Shown here: positions 9,417 through 19,191 of the stretch, one piece after another | Position numbering within the stretch: the stretch's first letter is position 1 | Layout: each line of letters starts with the position of its first letter | DNA from: an uncultured SAR116 cluster alpha proteobacterium | GTDB lineage: Bacteria > Pseudomonadota > Alphaproteobacteria > Puniceispirillales > Marisalimonadaceae | NCBI GenBank assembly: GCA_902558885.1 | Contig: CACEFQ010000002.1 | Span: forward strand, 145,001 to 199,800 | Direction of reading: 5' to 3' | Length of the DNA stretch: 54,800 nucleotides | Notes under the pieces: generated by a model | What the model saw: only the letters and a program-made list of their open reading frames with translations | Database searches by the model: none | What the model was told of the DNA's origin: nothing | Position numbers and translations under genes: made by a program

Positions 9417-10634
9417 TTAAACATCTAAACCAAAAGCAGAATGTAGCGATCTCATTGCAAGTTCATAATAATCTGATGATATTAGGACTGAAATTTTAAT
9501 TTCACTAGTTGAAATTACATGAATGTTAATTTGATTATTAGCTAATGTTTCAAACATAGTTTTTGCAATCCCTGACTGTGTTCTCATAGCATTTCCAACA
9601 ACTGAGATTTTAACTACTTTTGTATCAGTAATAAATTTCTCAAAACCAATTTTTTTTTGTATTTTTTTTATTGTACTTTCAGCTATAATTAGATCTGTTT
9701 CTGGTATTGTAAAAGTAATATCAGTAGCTTCATGATTTATTGATGAAGATTGAACTATCATATCAACATTAATTGAATGTTTTGCAAGAGCACCGAAAAT
9801 TTCTGCGGCCTGACCTGGTTGATCTGGAACACCAGATAATGTGATTTTAGCCTCATTTAGGCTATGTGCTATTCCACTTATTTCAGTTTTTTCCATATTT
9901 TTTTCCTCTTTAATTATGGAAGTTCCAGGCAAGTCTTCAAAACTACTGAGAACTCTCAATTTTACATTAAATTTCATAGCTAATGCCACAGATCTAGTTT
10001 GGAGAACTTTAGCTCCCTGAGAGGCTAATTCTAGCATTTCTTCATATGTAATTAAATCAAGTTTTTTTGCACTCTTCACTATCCTTGGATCTGTAGTATA
10101 AACTCCATCAACATCAGTATAAATATCACAACGCTCAGCAAAAAATGCCGCAGCTATTGCAACTGCAGATGTATCTGAGCCACCTCTTCCTAGAGTTGTA
10201 ATTCTATTTTCTTTTGATACACCTTGAAATCCTGATATTATTGCTACTTGATTTTTTTTTAAATATTCTAGTATGTTGTCTGTTTTAATTTCTTCAATCA
10301 GAGCTTTGCCATATGATTGATCAGATATTATTGGTACCTGCCAACCTAACCAAGAACGAGCTTTAATCTTCGAATTATTTAAAGCAATTGCTAGTAATGC
10401 TGAAGTAACTTGTTCACCTGTAGATAAAACGACATCATATTCTGAGTAAGAGTGTTTTTCCGATGTGGTTTTAACTAAATCTATTAAATTATTTGTTACC
10501 CCAGCCATTGCAGAAACTATAACAATAACTCTGTTACCCTGATTTACTTCCTTTTTAACTTTTGAAGCAATTTTTTTTATTTGTGGAACATCTGCAACAG
10601 ATGTCCCTCCAAATTTCAATACCACAAGTTTCAA
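9417..10634 (-). CDS. lysC: Aspartate kinase (TTG start)
   Basis: Aspartate kinase phosphorylates aspartate, the first step towards lysine, threonine, methionine and diaminopimelate. The kinase domain opens with KFGGTSVAD and carries GRGGSDTSAVAIAA. Two C-terminal ACT domains (about the last 150 residues) are the usual site of feedback inhibition by amino acids. No ATG is available near the N-terminus. I chose the TTG at 10634 because AAGGAT lies nine bases upstream and the protein then begins MKLVVLKFGG, like its family; a longer TTG start at 10655 is possible but would swallow that ribosome binding site. It is divergent from ubiG with about 46 bases between the starts. Confidence 0.94.
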   Translation of the reverse strand: MKLVVLKFGGTSVADVPQIKKIASKVKKEVNQGNRVIVIVSAMAGVTNNLIDLVKTTSEKHSYSEYDVVLSTGEQVTSALLAIALNNSKIKARSWLGWQVPIISDQSYGKALIEEIKTDNILEYLKKNQVAIISGFQGVSKENRITTLGRGGSDTSAVAIAAAFFAERCDIYTDVDGVYTTDPRIVKSAKKLDLITYEEMLELASQGAKVLQTRSVALAMKFNVKLRVLSSFEDLPGTSIIKEEKNMEKTEISGIAHSLNEAKITLSGVPDQPGQAAEIFGALAKHSINVDMIVQSSSINHEATDITFTIPETDLIIAESTIKKIQKKIGFEKFITDTKVVKISVVGNAMRTQSGIAKTMFETLANNQINIHVISTSEIKISVLISSDYYELAMRSLHSAFGLDV

Positions 10635-10643
10635 ATTTCTGTT

Positions 10644-10649
10644 ATCCTT
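10644..10649 (-). promoter_or_regulatory. Ribosome binding site deciding the lysC start
   Basis: AAGGAT on the minus strand is nine bases before TTG at 10634. It lies inside the longer alternative reading from 10655, so it favours the shorter protein. A TATAAT hexamer at 10660-10655 on the same strand may be a -10 box, but I see no matching -35 element. Confidence 0.55.
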
Positions 10650-10680
10650 ACACAATTATATTAATAAAATTAAACTCATA

Positions 10681-11451
10681 ATGACTAATACCGTAGACAA
10701 CAGAGAAATAGAACAATTTTCTTCATTAAGCAACAAATGGTGGGATATGTCTGGTCCTTTTTCAGCTTTGCATAAAATGTCAAATGCAAGAATTGAGTTT
10801 ATAAAACAGAATGCAACCAGAATATTAAAAAAAAATAAAATACAAGTTAATCTTCTTGATGGTTTAAATTGTTTGGATATTGGTTGTGGTGGTGGCATCT
10901 TGTCTGAAAAATTAAAAAGATTAGGTGCAAATGTGACAGGAATTGACGCTTCAAAAAGCTCAATAGATATAGCAAAAGACCATGCAAAAAAAAGTCGATT
11001 AGAAATAAATTACAAATGTATTACAACTAGTAAACTTTTAAAACTCAAAGAAGAAAAAGTTCATAATAAATTTGACTTAGTAATTGCGTCTGAAGTAATT
11101 GAGCATGTATATAATAGGAAAATATTTCTGTCTGATATTTCTAATTTATGTCGTACTGGAGGACTGGTAGTATTCACTACAATTAATAATTCTTTTTTAG
11201 GTATATTATTAGGAAAATATCTTGCAGAAAATATTTTAAAAATACTTCCTGTAGGAACTCACGAAGTGGAAAAGCTTATTTCTCCAGAAAATTTAGCAAT
11301 AGAAGCTGAGGAGCATGGTATAATATTAGATAATTTTATAGGTTTTACGCCTACATTTAAATTTAAAAATATAGTTAACAAAGAGTTTGGAAACTTCAAA
11401 CTTACATCAAACATGCATGTCAATTATGGTGCAGCAGGAATTAAATTATAA
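10681..11451 (+). CDS. ubiG: Ubiquinone biosynthesis O-methyltransferase
   Basis: UbiG performs both O-methylations of the ubiquinone ring using S-adenosylmethionine, at the inner face of the membrane. The 256-residue protein starts with the family-typical pattern EIEQFSSLSNKWWDMSGPF. It has the SAM-binding motif LDIGCGGGILSEKL at about 61-74 and the post-motif ASEVIEHV at about 136-143. The C-terminus (NMHVNYGAAGIKL) is also family-like. It is divergent from lysC and convergent with the DUF1178 gene. Ubiquinone fits with the quinone-linked PyrD and heme A synthase elsewhere in the window. Confidence 0.94.
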   Translation: MTNTVDNREIEQFSSLSNKWWDMSGPFSALHKMSNARIEFIKQNATRILKKNKIQVNLLDGLNCLDIGCGGGILSEKLKRLGANVTGIDASKSSIDIAKDHAKKSRLEINYKCITTSKLLKLKEEKVHNKFDLVIASEVIEHVYNRKIFLSDISNLCRTGGLVVFTTINNSFLGILLGKYLAENILKILPVGTHEVEKLISPENLAIEAEEHGIILDNFIGFTPTFKFKNIVNKEFGNFKLTSNMHVNYGAAGIKL

Positions 11452-11452
11452 T

Positions 11453-11929
11453 TTAATGATCATCTGATATCCAAGGAATATTAACAACATCAATACCTTC
11501 ATCTCTTAATTCCTGTATTTCTTTATTTGTGCCTTGGCCATGTATTGGCTTTTCTTTAATTTTTCCTTCTTTCATAGAACGTACTTGAGAAACAAATTCA
11601 TTACCAACATAAGTAGAGTTTTTTTGAATTTCTTTTTTAAGCGTTCTTAAAAGAGTTGAGATGCTATCTGAATTTTCATTAGCTATAAAGTTTCCATCAT
11701 TTTTTAGATTTTTGTGTTGTTTAGCTTTATCAACTAAAATTTTGTTTTTATTGATTTTGAAACTAGGAGTGGTTAATGATTTTACGACTTTGTCACTACC
11801 ACATATTGGACAATTAATTAATCTCTGATTTTTTTGATTTTCATAAGCTTCAATACTTTGAAACCATCCATCAAATTCTTTTTCGTTGGAACAAATTCTA
11901 GATCTGCACTTTAATTGATATTTAATCAT
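11453..11929 (-). CDS. DUF1178 protein (zinc-ribbon-like)
   Basis: This 158-residue protein belongs to the DUF1178 family common in alpha- and betaproteobacteria; its function is unknown. The N-terminus shows the family pattern (MIKYQLKCR, then FDGWFQSIEAYENQ) and a CPICGS pair at about residues 41-44, which together with upstream cysteines suggests a small zinc ribbon. The middle is lysine-rich, and the C-terminus EGIDVVNIPWISDDH resembles the family end. In many alphaproteobacteria it neighbours the grxC and nitrilase genes; here secA and a plus-strand block separate them. Confidence 0.85.
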   Translation of the reverse strand: MIKYQLKCRSRICSNEKEFDGWFQSIEAYENQKNQRLINCPICGSDKVVKSLTTPSFKINKNKILVDKAKQHKNLKNDGNFIANENSDSISTLLRTLKKEIQKNSTYVGNEFVSQVRSMKEGKIKEKPIHGQGTNKEIQELRDEGIDVVNIPWISDDH

Positions 11930-11934
11930 TATTC

Positions 11935-14529
11935 TTAATATTTACCACAACAATGCTTGTATTTTTTTCCAGAATCGCATAAAGGACATATTGCATTTCT
12001 CGGAATTTTCTTATTTGGAATCTCTATTGTATCCTTATAATCTTCTTTTTCTATGGTTTCTTCTTGTTTAATTTCTATTAAAGACAATACTGATGTAATT
12101 GTTCTTCTTAACTTATCAAGCATCTCTTCAAATAATTCAAATGATTCTCTTTTATATTCGTTTAATGGATCTTTTTGTGCATAAGCTCTTAAGCCTATTG
12201 ACTGTCTCATTTGATCTAACATAAGTAAATGATCTTTCCATCCCTGATCTAAGACTTGAAGTAGAAGAGTTTTTTCTGCCTGCCTGAAAACGTCAACACC
12301 AAAATTAACTGCCCTTTCTGCCATATATTTGTCTGACAAATCCGTAAGTCGAGTAATAAATTCTTTTTCAATAATTCCATCTTCTTTAACCCACTGATCA
12401 ATTGGGACTGTAAGACCTAAATAATTTTTTACATCTGCAGACAAACTTTCTGCATCCCATTCATCATGGTAACTCTGATCAGGTATAGATTTATATACAA
12501 GTGTTTCAATCACCTCATACCGCATGTCAGTTACCATTGTGCTTATATCATCTGATCTCATTATATCTTTTCTCTGATCAAAAATAACTTTTCTTTGATC
12601 ATTCATAACATCATCAAATTTTAGAAGTTGTTTTCTTATCTCAAAATTATGTGCTTCAACTTTAGCTTGTGCTTTTTCAACTGCTTTATTAATCCAAGGA
12701 TGGATAATAGCTTCGCCTTTTTCTAATCCAAGTTTACCTAACATTGTTTCAAGTCTTTCAGATCCAAATATTCTCATTAAATCATCTTGTAGAGATAATA
12801 AAAACTTAGATTTTCCAGGGTCACCTTGTCTTCCTGTTCTACCTCTAAGTTGATTGTCAATCCTTCGACTTTCGTGACGTTCAGTTCCTATTACGTACAA
12901 ACCTCCTGCAGCGAGTGCTATTTTTTTCTTTTCCTCTATATCAATTTTTAAATCATTAACTTCTTCTTTTTCTTCTGAAAACGTTTTAATTTCTTTGGCT
13001 TGTCTAATTTCTAAATTTCCGCCTAATTGAATATCAGTTCCCCTACCTGCCATGTTAGTAGCTATGGTAACAGCCCCTGGCATCCCAGCATAACCAATTA
13101 TTTGAGCCTCTTGCTCATGAAATTTTGCATTCAGTACTTCGTGTTTAATTTTTTTAGCCGTTAACAAGTTTGATAATATTTCTGACTTTTCAATTGAAAC
13201 TGTTCCAACTAAAACAGGCTGATTATTTTTTTGACAACGCTCGATTAATTTGATTACAGCATCATCTCTTTCTTCATTAGTTTTATAAATTTCATCATTT
13301 TTGTCCTCTCTAGCTATTTTCAAATTAGTAGGGACTTCTATAACTTGAAGGTTGTAAATTTCAGAAAATTCTCCTTCTTCTGTCAAAGCTGTTCCTGTCA
13401 TTCCTGCTAATTTAGGATACATTCTAAAATAATTTTGAAACGTTACGCTGGCCAAAGTCTGATTTTCTGCCTGTATTGTAACATTTTCTTTGGCTTCGAT
13501 TGCCTGATGCTGTCCTTCTCCAAAACGTCTGCCTTCCATTGCACGTCCTGTAAACTCGTCTATAATAATAACATTATCGTTTTTAACCATATAATGAGTA
13601 TTTTTTTTGAATAATTTGTGCGCTCTCAATGCTTGATTTATATGGTGTAATAATGAAATGTTTTTTACATCAAATAGGTTTCCTTCTTTTATAATATTAT
13701 CTACCTTTAATGCTTTTTCTATATTTTCAATTCCACTATCAGTAAGATTACATGTCCTTTGCTTCTCATCTAATTCGTAATCATCCTCTTTTAATGATGG
13801 GATGAATTTATCAATTGATTTATACAAAATTGAGGAATCTTCTGATTGTCCAGAAATAACAAGTGGAGTTCTAGCTTCATCAATCAAGATAGAATCAACT
13901 TCATCTACAATAGCAAAATTAAATGGTCGTTGAACCATGTCAGCTAGATCATATTTCATATTGTCACGAAGATAATCAAATCCAAACTCATTATTAGTTC
14001 CATAAGTAATATCAGCATTGTAAGCAATTCTTCTTTGGTCGTCGTCCATTTCTGAAACAACACAACCAACTGTCATTCCCAAAAAATTGTATATTTGACC
14101 CATCCAATCTGAATCTCTTCTAGCTAAATAATCATTTACGGTAACTACGTGAACACCTTTACCTTCAAGAGCATTTAAATAACATGCTAAAGTGGCAACT
14201 AAAGTTTTTCCTTCACCAGTTTTCATTTCAGCTATTTTGCCTTCATGAAGAACCACCCCGCCAGTCAATTGAACATCAAAATGCCTTTGTTTCAATGTTC
14301 TTTTCGAGGCTTCTCTTACAGTCGCAAATGCTTCTGGTAGAATGTTTTTTAAACTTTCATTTTTTGATAATCTATCTTTAAAAGTTTCTGTCTTTAACTT
14401 TAATTGTTCATCCGACAAATGAGAAAACTCGTTTTCTAAGTTGTTTATTTGATCAATTAAAGGTTTATATTTTTTTATCTGCCTCTCATTAGAAGAACCA
14501 AAAAATTTAGAGGTAAGTTTACTTAACAT
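11935..14529 (-). CDS. secA: Preprotein translocase ATPase SecA
   Basis: SecA is the cytoplasmic motor that pushes unfolded preproteins through SecYEG. The 864-residue protein has the DEAD-like motor domains (Walker [12 protein letters not shown] at about residue 102, Walker [17 protein letters not shown]), the preprotein cross-linking domain, [14 protein letters not shown], and the helical scaffold ([12 protein letters not shown]). A C-terminal zinc tail binds SecB or ribosomes in other species. That tail reads [14 protein letters not shown], with two residues between the first cysteines where the common form has one ([12 protein letters not shown]). A strong AGGAG box precedes the ATG. It is divergent from the parvulin gene. 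Confidence 0.97.
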   Translation of the reverse strand: MLSKLTSKFFGSSNERQIKKYKPLIDQINNLENEFSHLSDEQLKLKTETFKDRLSKNESLKNILPEAFATVREASKRTLKQRHFDVQLTGGVVLHEGKIAEMKTGEGKTLVATLACYLNALEGKGVHVVTVNDYLARRDSDWMGQIYNFLGMTVGCVVSEMDDDQRRIAYNADITYGTNNEFGFDYLRDNMKYDLADMVQRPFNFAIVDEVDSILIDEARTPLVISGQSEDSSILYKSIDKFIPSLKEDDYELDEKQRTCNLTDSGIENIEKALKVDNIIKEGNLFDVKNISLLHHINQALRAHKLFKKNTHYMVKNDNVIIIDEFTGRAMEGRRFGEGQHQAIEAKENVTIQAENQTLASVTFQNYFRMYPKLAGMTGTALTEEGEFSEIYNLQVIEVPTNLKIAREDKNDEIYKTNEERDDAVIKLIERCQKNNQPVLVGTVSIEKSEILSNLLTAKKIKHEVLNAKFHEQEAQIIGYAGMPGAVTIATNMAGRGTDIQLGGNLEIRQAKEIKTFSEEKEEVNDLKIDIEEKKKIALAAGGLYVIGTERHESRRIDNQLRGRTGRQGDPGKSKFLLSLQDDLMRIFGSERLETMLGKLGLEKGEAIIHPWINKAVEKAQAKVEAHNFEIRKQLLKFDDVMNDQRKVIFDQRKDIMRSDDISTMVTDMRYEVIETLVYKSIPDQSYHDEWDAESLSADVKNYLGLTVPIDQWVKEDGIIEKEFITRLTDLSDKYMAERAVNFGVDVFRQAEKTLLLQVLDQGWKDHLLMLDQMRQSIGLRAYAQKDPLNEYKRESFELFEEMLDKLRRTITSVLSLIEIKQEETIEKEDYKDTIEIPNKKIPRNAICPLCDSGKKYKHCCGKY

Positions 14530-14658
14530 ATAAAAGTGCTCCTATTATTCACAGAAATATTCCATAAAATCTACGAAAACAATAAATATTAAACATCATA
14601 TCTTGTATTGACTAAAAAAAACCTGTAAAAAATAATCTTATAATTGGATTATACCAAA

Positions 14659-15498
14659 ATGTCTTCTTTTAAAATAATTTTTATTATTACAAATTTTTTT
14701 TTAATTATTACTTTACCTATTGCAGAAGCTAAAGAACCAAAACAAGTTACTGTCGCAACAGTTGATAATCATATTATTACAGCACAGGATGTACTAAATG
14801 CAACTAATAGATTGCCAAAAAAAATCAAAGAAAAACCTCTTTCTGAAATATATCCAAAAATTGTAAATGAATTAATTAATCAGCACTTAATTATCAAACA
14901 TGCTTACAAGGATAAATTTGACCAGCAAAAAGAGATTATTAAAATACTGAAAAAAAATAAAGATCAAATTATAGCAAAATACTGGCTTAAAAATTTTCTT
15001 ATAAATAATACATCTGAAGAAAAAATTCAGGATTTCTATAAAAAATACCTCGAGAACTTTAAAACTTTCAAAGAGTTTAATGCTAGCCATATCTTGGTAA
15101 AGCAAGAAGATGAAGCCTTACAGATAATAAAAAAATTAAAAGCTAAATCAGAATTCTCAAAACTTGCAAAATATCATTCTATTGGACCCTCAAAAGAAAA
15201 TGGGGGTAATTTGGGATGGTTTAGATCTGGTCAAATGGTAAAAGAGTTTGAAAAAGCAGTATTTAAGTTAAAAAAAGGAAAAATTACAAAAAAACCAGTT
15301 AAAACCAAATTTGGTTATCATATCATAATGTTAAATGATATTAGAGATTCTCAACCAAAAAAAATTAAAGATATTAAGCAAAAAATTGTTGAAAGAATAA
15401 AACAAAATTCTTTATCAAATCTTGAAAAAAAACTCAGAAAAAATAAAAGTATAAAAATTTCAGATTTTGAAAAAGTTGTTCAAGAAATAAATAATTAA
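14659..15498 (+). CDS. Secreted parvulin-type peptidyl-prolyl isomerase
   Basis: This is a periplasmic PpiC/SurA-type foldase that would help outer-membrane and periplasmic proteins fold after export. Starting at the ATG at 14659 gives a clean signal peptide (MSSFKIIFIITNFF, then LPIAEA before the mature KEP). A SurA-like N-terminal chaperone region (about 25-120) and one rotamase domain (about 130-230, NASHILVKQEDEA, NLGWFRSGQMVKEFEKA, TKFGYHIIMLND) follow. A longer reading from TTG at 14644 would put five residues before the signal peptide and is less likely. It is divergent from secA. Only one parvulin domain is present, so PpiC/PrsA-like is a better name than SurA. Confidence 0.88.
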   Translation: MSSFKIIFIITNFFLIITLPIAEAKEPKQVTVATVDNHIITAQDVLNATNRLPKKIKEKPLSEIYPKIVNELINQHLIIKHAYKDKFDQQKEIIKILKKNKDQIIAKYWLKNFLINNTSEEKIQDFYKKYLENFKTFKEFNASHILVKQEDEALQIIKKLKAKSEFSKLAKYHSIGPSKENGGNLGWFRSGQMVKEFEKAVFKLKKGKITKKPVKTKFGYHIIMLNDIRDSQPKKIKDIKQKIVERIKQNSLSNLEKKLRKNKSIKISDFEKVVQEINN

Positions 15499-15517
15499 AA
15501 TCAATTTAAATTATGTT

Positions 15518-16738
15518 ATGAAACAAAAAAATATAAGAAATCATCTGTTGAAAGATATTAAAATTTCAACCATATACTCCGGAATTAAAAAGACCCGAAA
15601 TAATGAAGACGATCTTCTTTTAATAGAACTTAAAAAAAAATCTGCTATTGCTGGAGTTTTTACACAATCGTTAACATCAAGTGCTTCTGTAAATCAATGT
15701 AAAAAAAATCTCACCAAATACAAAGAACCAATTGCAAGAGCAATTTTGGTTAATTCAGGTAACGCAAATGCATTTACTGGAAAACTAGGTGAGGAAACAG
15801 TTTTTAAAATTTCAAAATATCTTTCGTTAAAATTTAATTGTAGTATTAATCAAATATATACAGCTTCTACTGGTGTCATTGGAGAGCAATTAGATCCTGA
15901 CGTTGTTATAAAAAATATAAAATCAATGTCCCCATTAAAAAATCCAGATTGGGTAAAAGCTGCTACTGCTATCAAAACTACTGATACATTTACAAAAGTA
16001 ACCAAAAGAGTTTGTAAAATCGACGATTCTGAAATTGAAATTGTAGGAATAGCTAAAGGTTCCGGTATGATTGCACCGAACATGTCAACGATGTTAGGAT
16101 TTATTTTTACTAACGCTAATATATCATCAAATACTCTACAAAAATTAATTATAGCTAGTAACGAGTTAAGCTTTAATTCTATAACTGTAGATAGCGACAC
16201 ATCTACAAGTGATACTGTTTTATTAGTGGCTACAAGAAAAGCAAAACACAAGCCAGTTAATAATTTTAACGATACACGCTTGATTGAGTTTAAAGAAAAT
16301 TTATTTAGTTTGATGTTAGAGCTTGCTAAATTAATAATTAAAGATGGAGAAGGTGCTTCTAAATTTATAACTATTAAAGTTACAGGTGCTAAATCAAAAA
16401 AATCAGCAAAAAAAATAGCATTTTCCATAGCAAATTCACCTTTGGTTAAAACTGCAATTGCTGGAGAAGATGCAAATTGGGGTAGAATTATTATGGCTAT
16501 TGGAAAATCAGGTCAACCAGCAAATAGAGATAAAATTAAAATTTATATTGGTAATGAACAAGTAACAAAAAATGGAATGGTTTATGAAAACTATTCAGAA
16601 TTAAAAGCAACAGAACATTTAAAACAAGCCAATATTTTTCTTGAAATTGACGTTGGGATAGGTAAATCAAGTGCTACTGTATATACATGTGACCTAACCC
16701 ATAAATATATAGATATAAATGCCGATTATAGGTCATAA
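15518..16738 (+). CDS. argJ: Bifunctional glutamate N-acetyltransferase / ornithine acetyltransferase
   Basis: ArgJ recycles the acetyl group from N-acetylornithine to glutamate, and in bifunctional forms also uses acetyl-CoA, in arginine synthesis. The 406-residue protein has NSGNANAFTG, the autoprocessing region KGSGMIAPNMSTMLGF and DANWGRI. ArgJ is cleaved just before the catalytic threonine; here the preceding residue is Ser (M-S-T) rather than the more usual Ala. The gene overlaps mutT by 20 bases. With argH at 45236 it supports a complete arginine route. Confidence 0.94.
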   Translation: MKQKNIRNHLLKDIKISTIYSGIKKTRNNEDDLLLIELKKKSAIAGVFTQSLTSSASVNQCKKNLTKYKEPIARAILVNSGNANAFTGKLGEETVFKISKYLSLKFNCSINQIYTASTGVIGEQLDPDVVIKNIKSMSPLKNPDWVKAATAIKTTDTFTKVTKRVCKIDDSEIEIVGIAKGSGMIAPNMSTMLGFIFTNANISSNTLQKLIIASNELSFNSITVDSDTSTSDTVLLVATRKAKHKPVNNFNDTRLIEFKENLFSLMLELAKLIIKDGEGASKFITIKVTGAKSKKSAKKIAFSIANSPLVKTAIAGEDANWGRIIMAIGKSGQPANRDKIKIYIGNEQVTKNGMVYENYSELKATEHLKQANIFLEIDVGIGKSSATVYTCDLTHKYIDINADYRS

Positions 16739-17135
16739 AAATATTAAAACTGTCGTTTCATTAGCATTGATTAATAATGCTGACGAAATTTTGTTATCAA
16801 AAAGGCCTAAAAATAAACATTTAGCAGGTTTTTGGGAGTTTCCAGGTGGAAAAGTTGAACCTGGTGAAATGCCTGAAAGTGCACTAATAAGAGAAATAAA
16901 AGAAGAACTTGACATTAATATAAATAACAAATGTATTGCCCCTTTATCTTTTAGTGAATTTGATTATAAAGAATTTCAGTTACTGTTGCTTTTATATGTA
17001 TGTAGAAGGTGGGTGGGTGAGCCAAAATCTATGGAGAATAATGAAATTATTTGGGTTAAGCCAAATATGCTCAGAAAATATAAAATGCCACCAGCTGATG
17101 ATGCTCTCATTTATTGCATACAAGACTTATTTTGA
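16719..17135 (+). CDS. mutT: Nudix hydrolase, MutT-like (8-oxo-dGTP diphosphatase)
   Basis: MutT hydrolyses 8-oxo-dGTP, preventing incorporation of the oxidised base. The 138-residue protein contains a full Nudix box beginning at about G40 (GGKVEPGEMPESALIREIKE, then EL) and the FWEFPGGK lead-in of MutT itself. The ATG lies inside the end of argJ (20-base overlap), so translation is probably coupled. The argJ-mutT pair is common in alphaproteobacteria. Substrate specificity is inferred from family and context. Confidence 0.9.
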   Translation: MPIIGHKNIKTVVSLALINNADEILLSKRPKNKHLAGFWEFPGGKVEPGEMPESALIREIKEELDININNKCIAPLSFSEFDYKEFQLLLLLYVCRRWVGEPKSMENNEIIWVKPNMLRKYKMPPADDALIYCIQDLF

Positions 17136-17153
17136 TAAATTTTGAGGTAAATA

Positions 17154-17411
17154 ATGAATAAAAATATAATAATCTATTCCAGTTCACTATGTGGATTTTG
17201 TTATCGTGCTAAATCTCTTTTAAAAAAGAAAAATATTCCTTTTGAAGAAATCAATATTGATTTAGATTACAGCAAGAGGAATGAAATGATGAAAAAATCT
17301 GGTGGCAGAACTTCTTTGCCACAAATATTTTACAAAAATCTTCATATAGGTGGATGTGACGACTTATATAAGTTAGATGAAGAAAATGGCTTAGAAATTT
17401 TTATTAAATAA
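17154..17411 (+). CDS. grxC: Glutaredoxin, GrxC type
   Basis: This 85-residue class I glutaredoxin would reduce disulfides or deglutathionylate proteins using glutathione. The dithiol active site is CGFC (C13, C16) instead of the usual CPYC. The cis-proline loop (TSLPQIF) and the GGCDDL glutathione-binding segment are present. A GAGG box seven bases before the ATG supports the start. It is followed one base later by the nitrilase-family gene, a neighbour it keeps in many alphaproteobacteria. Confidence 0.93.
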   Translation: MNKNIIIYSSSLCGFCYRAKSLLKKKNIPFEEINIDLDYSKRNEMMKKSGGRTSLPQIFYKNLHIGGCDDLYKLDEENGLEIFIK

Positions 17412-17412
17412 T

Positions 17413-18243
17413 ATGAAACGTAACCTTGCAATTGCCTGTCTACAATATTCATCTACTGAAAATGAAAAATGTACATTAAAAACAATCAAAAATTTAATAA
17501 ATAAAGCCCTTGATGCTAAAGTAGAATTAATTACTTTGCCGGAATGTGCTACATCACTTCAAAAAAATTCTATTTTAACAATGGAATTGGCTAAAAGTGA
17601 AGATGAAAACTTTAGTCTGCAAACTTTAAAAGAAATAGCAAAACTTAACTCAATTTTTATTTTGATTGGTTCTTTACCTATTAAAGTAAATGATAAATTA
17701 GTAAATAGGTCCTTTTTGGTTGGACCTAAGGGAGATGTCTTATATAAATATGATAAAATTCACCTGTATGATGTAGATCTTCCAAATGGTGATAAATTTA
17801 GAGAATCCGACACTTACCTACCTGGAAATAAAGCAGTAATTGCAAAAATTAAGAAAAATAAAATTAAAATTGGTTTGACAATTTGTTATGATTTGCGCTT
17901 TCCAATTTTGTATCAAGACTTAGCAGTAAATGGAGCTGAAATAATTGTTGTTCCATCTGCTTTTTCAAATTTAACTGGGCCTATTCATTGGCACACATTG
18001 CTAAAATCAAGAGCCATAGAAACTGGCGCATTCATCATTGCCCCTGCTCAAACTGGTTACCACCAATGTGGAAGAATTAGTTATGGACATTCTTTGATCG
18101 TTTCTCCATGGGGAGAAGTTATAAAAGATGCAAAAAATAAAGTAGGAATAATTCATACTATAATTGATCTGGAAGAAGTAAGAAAAGTAAGAAAAGCTAT
18201 ACCCTCATTAAATTCAAAAAAAGATTATTCAACCAATTTCTAA
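17413..18243 (+). CDS. Carbon-nitrogen hydrolase, Nit family
   Basis: This is a nitrilase-superfamily amidase. The catalytic triad is E44 (LPECATS), K115 (KIHLYDVD) and C158 (TICYDLRFP). Length (276 residues) and the RFPILYQDLAVNGAEI segment match the Nit1/Nit2 group, which in characterised members deaminates alpha-keto amides or repairs deaminated glutathione. The link to glutathione is attractive because grxC lies directly upstream, but it is an inference. Its 3' end overlaps accA by 15 bases on the opposite strand. Confidence 0.88.
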   Translation: MKRNLAIACLQYSSTENEKCTLKTIKNLINKALDAKVELITLPECATSLQKNSILTMELAKSEDENFSLQTLKEIAKLNSIFILIGSLPIKVNDKLVNRSFLVGPKGDVLYKYDKIHLYDVDLPNGDKFRESDTYLPGNKAVIAKIKKNKIKIGLTICYDLRFPILYQDLAVNGAEIIVVPSAFSNLTGPIHWHTLLKSRAIETGAFIIAPAQTGYHQCGRISYGHSLIVSPWGEVIKDAKNKVGIIHTIIDLEEVRKVRKAIPSLNSKKDYSTNF

Positions 18244-19173
18244 ATATTTTTTTTCTTTTAGTTTTAATAATTCTTCTTTACTTAGAACTGTCAGATCTTT
18301 GAGTCTTTTTTCTATAACATCACCAATACTTTTTATAGTAATTATTGGATCTCTATGTGCCCCTCCAATTGGTTCTGGGATTATCTCATCGATAATATTA
18401 AATTTTTCCATATCTTGTGCAGTCAATTTTAAAGCTTCAGCTGCTTGATCTGCATAATCAGAACTTCTCCACAAAATTGAAGAGCATCCCTCAGGAGAAA
18501 TTACAGAGTAAATTGCGTGCTCTAACATAAGTGTATTATTAGCAACCGCCAAAGCAACAGCACCTCCCGAACCACCCTCACCTGTAATTACTGATATTGA
18601 AGGAACAGTAATTTCCAAGCTCTTTTGCAAACATTTCGCAATAGCTTCAGCTTGACCTCTTTGTTCTGCACCTTTCCCAGGATAAGCGCCTGCAGTATCA
18701 ACAAACATTAAAACTGGAATTGAAAAGTTATTGGCCAATTCCATTAATCTTTCTGCTTTTCTGTAACCTTCGGGCCTAGCCATACCAAAATTTTTGTGAA
18801 TTCTATCCTGAGTATTTTTACCTTTGTCTATACCTATAGCTACAACACTTCTTCCTCTAAAAAATGCTAGACCACCTGTAAGAGCATTATCATCAGAGAA
18901 GTTTCTGTCACCAGACAAAGGTGTATAATCTTCAAATAAACTTTTAATAATATCTTGGAAATGAGGTCTTTCAGGATGTCTGGATACTAAAACTTTTTGC
19001 CAAGGACTTAATTGTGAGTAGGTGGATTTTAGTTTCTCTGATACGGTTAATTGCAATTTACCAATTTCTTCTGCAATATTTATATCGCTACCAGAAGATA
19101 AATGACGAAGCTCTTCTATCTTTCCTTCGAGATCTGCAATTTGTTTTTCAAATGCTAAAAAATGCTTAATCAT
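18229..19173 (-). CDS. accA: Acetyl-CoA carboxylase carboxyltransferase subunit alpha
   Basis: AccA with AccD transfers the carboxyl group from biotin to acetyl-CoA to give malonyl-CoA, the committed step of fatty-acid synthesis. The 314-residue protein has the typical N-terminal helix pair, SGDRNFSDDNALTGGLA, GRSVVAIG, the FGMARPEGYRKAERLM stretch and GEGGSGGA near residue 200. Length is normal. The position next to xerD is common in alphaproteobacteria. Confidence 0.96.
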   Translation of the reverse strand: MIKHFLAFEKQIADLEGKIEELRHLSSGSDINIAEEIGKLQLTVSEKLKSTYSQLSPWQKVLVSRHPERPHFQDIIKSLFEDYTPLSGDRNFSDDNALTGGLAFFRGRSVVAIGIDKGKNTQDRIHKNFGMARPEGYRKAERLMELANNFSIPVLMFVDTAGAYPGKGAEQRGQAEAIAKCLQKSLEITVPSISVITGEGGSGGAVALAVANNTLMLEHAIYSVISPEGCSSILWRSSDYADQAAEALKLTAQDMEKFNIIDEIIPEPIGGAHRDPIITIKSIGDVIEKRLKDLTVLSKEELLKLKEKKYLEIG

Positions 19174-19191
19174 ATTTTGAGTCTTTCTTTT

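Noticed and set aside
10656-10898. 80-residue open frame on the minus strand opposite ubiG
   Set aside because: It lies antisense to the well-conserved ubiG start, has no family similarity and its composition mirrors the sense gene.
14608-14644. TTGACT and TATAAT before the parvulin gene as a standard promoter
   Set aside because: The two hexamers are 25 bases apart, too far for sigma-70; only the TATAAT is mentioned as a weak possibility.
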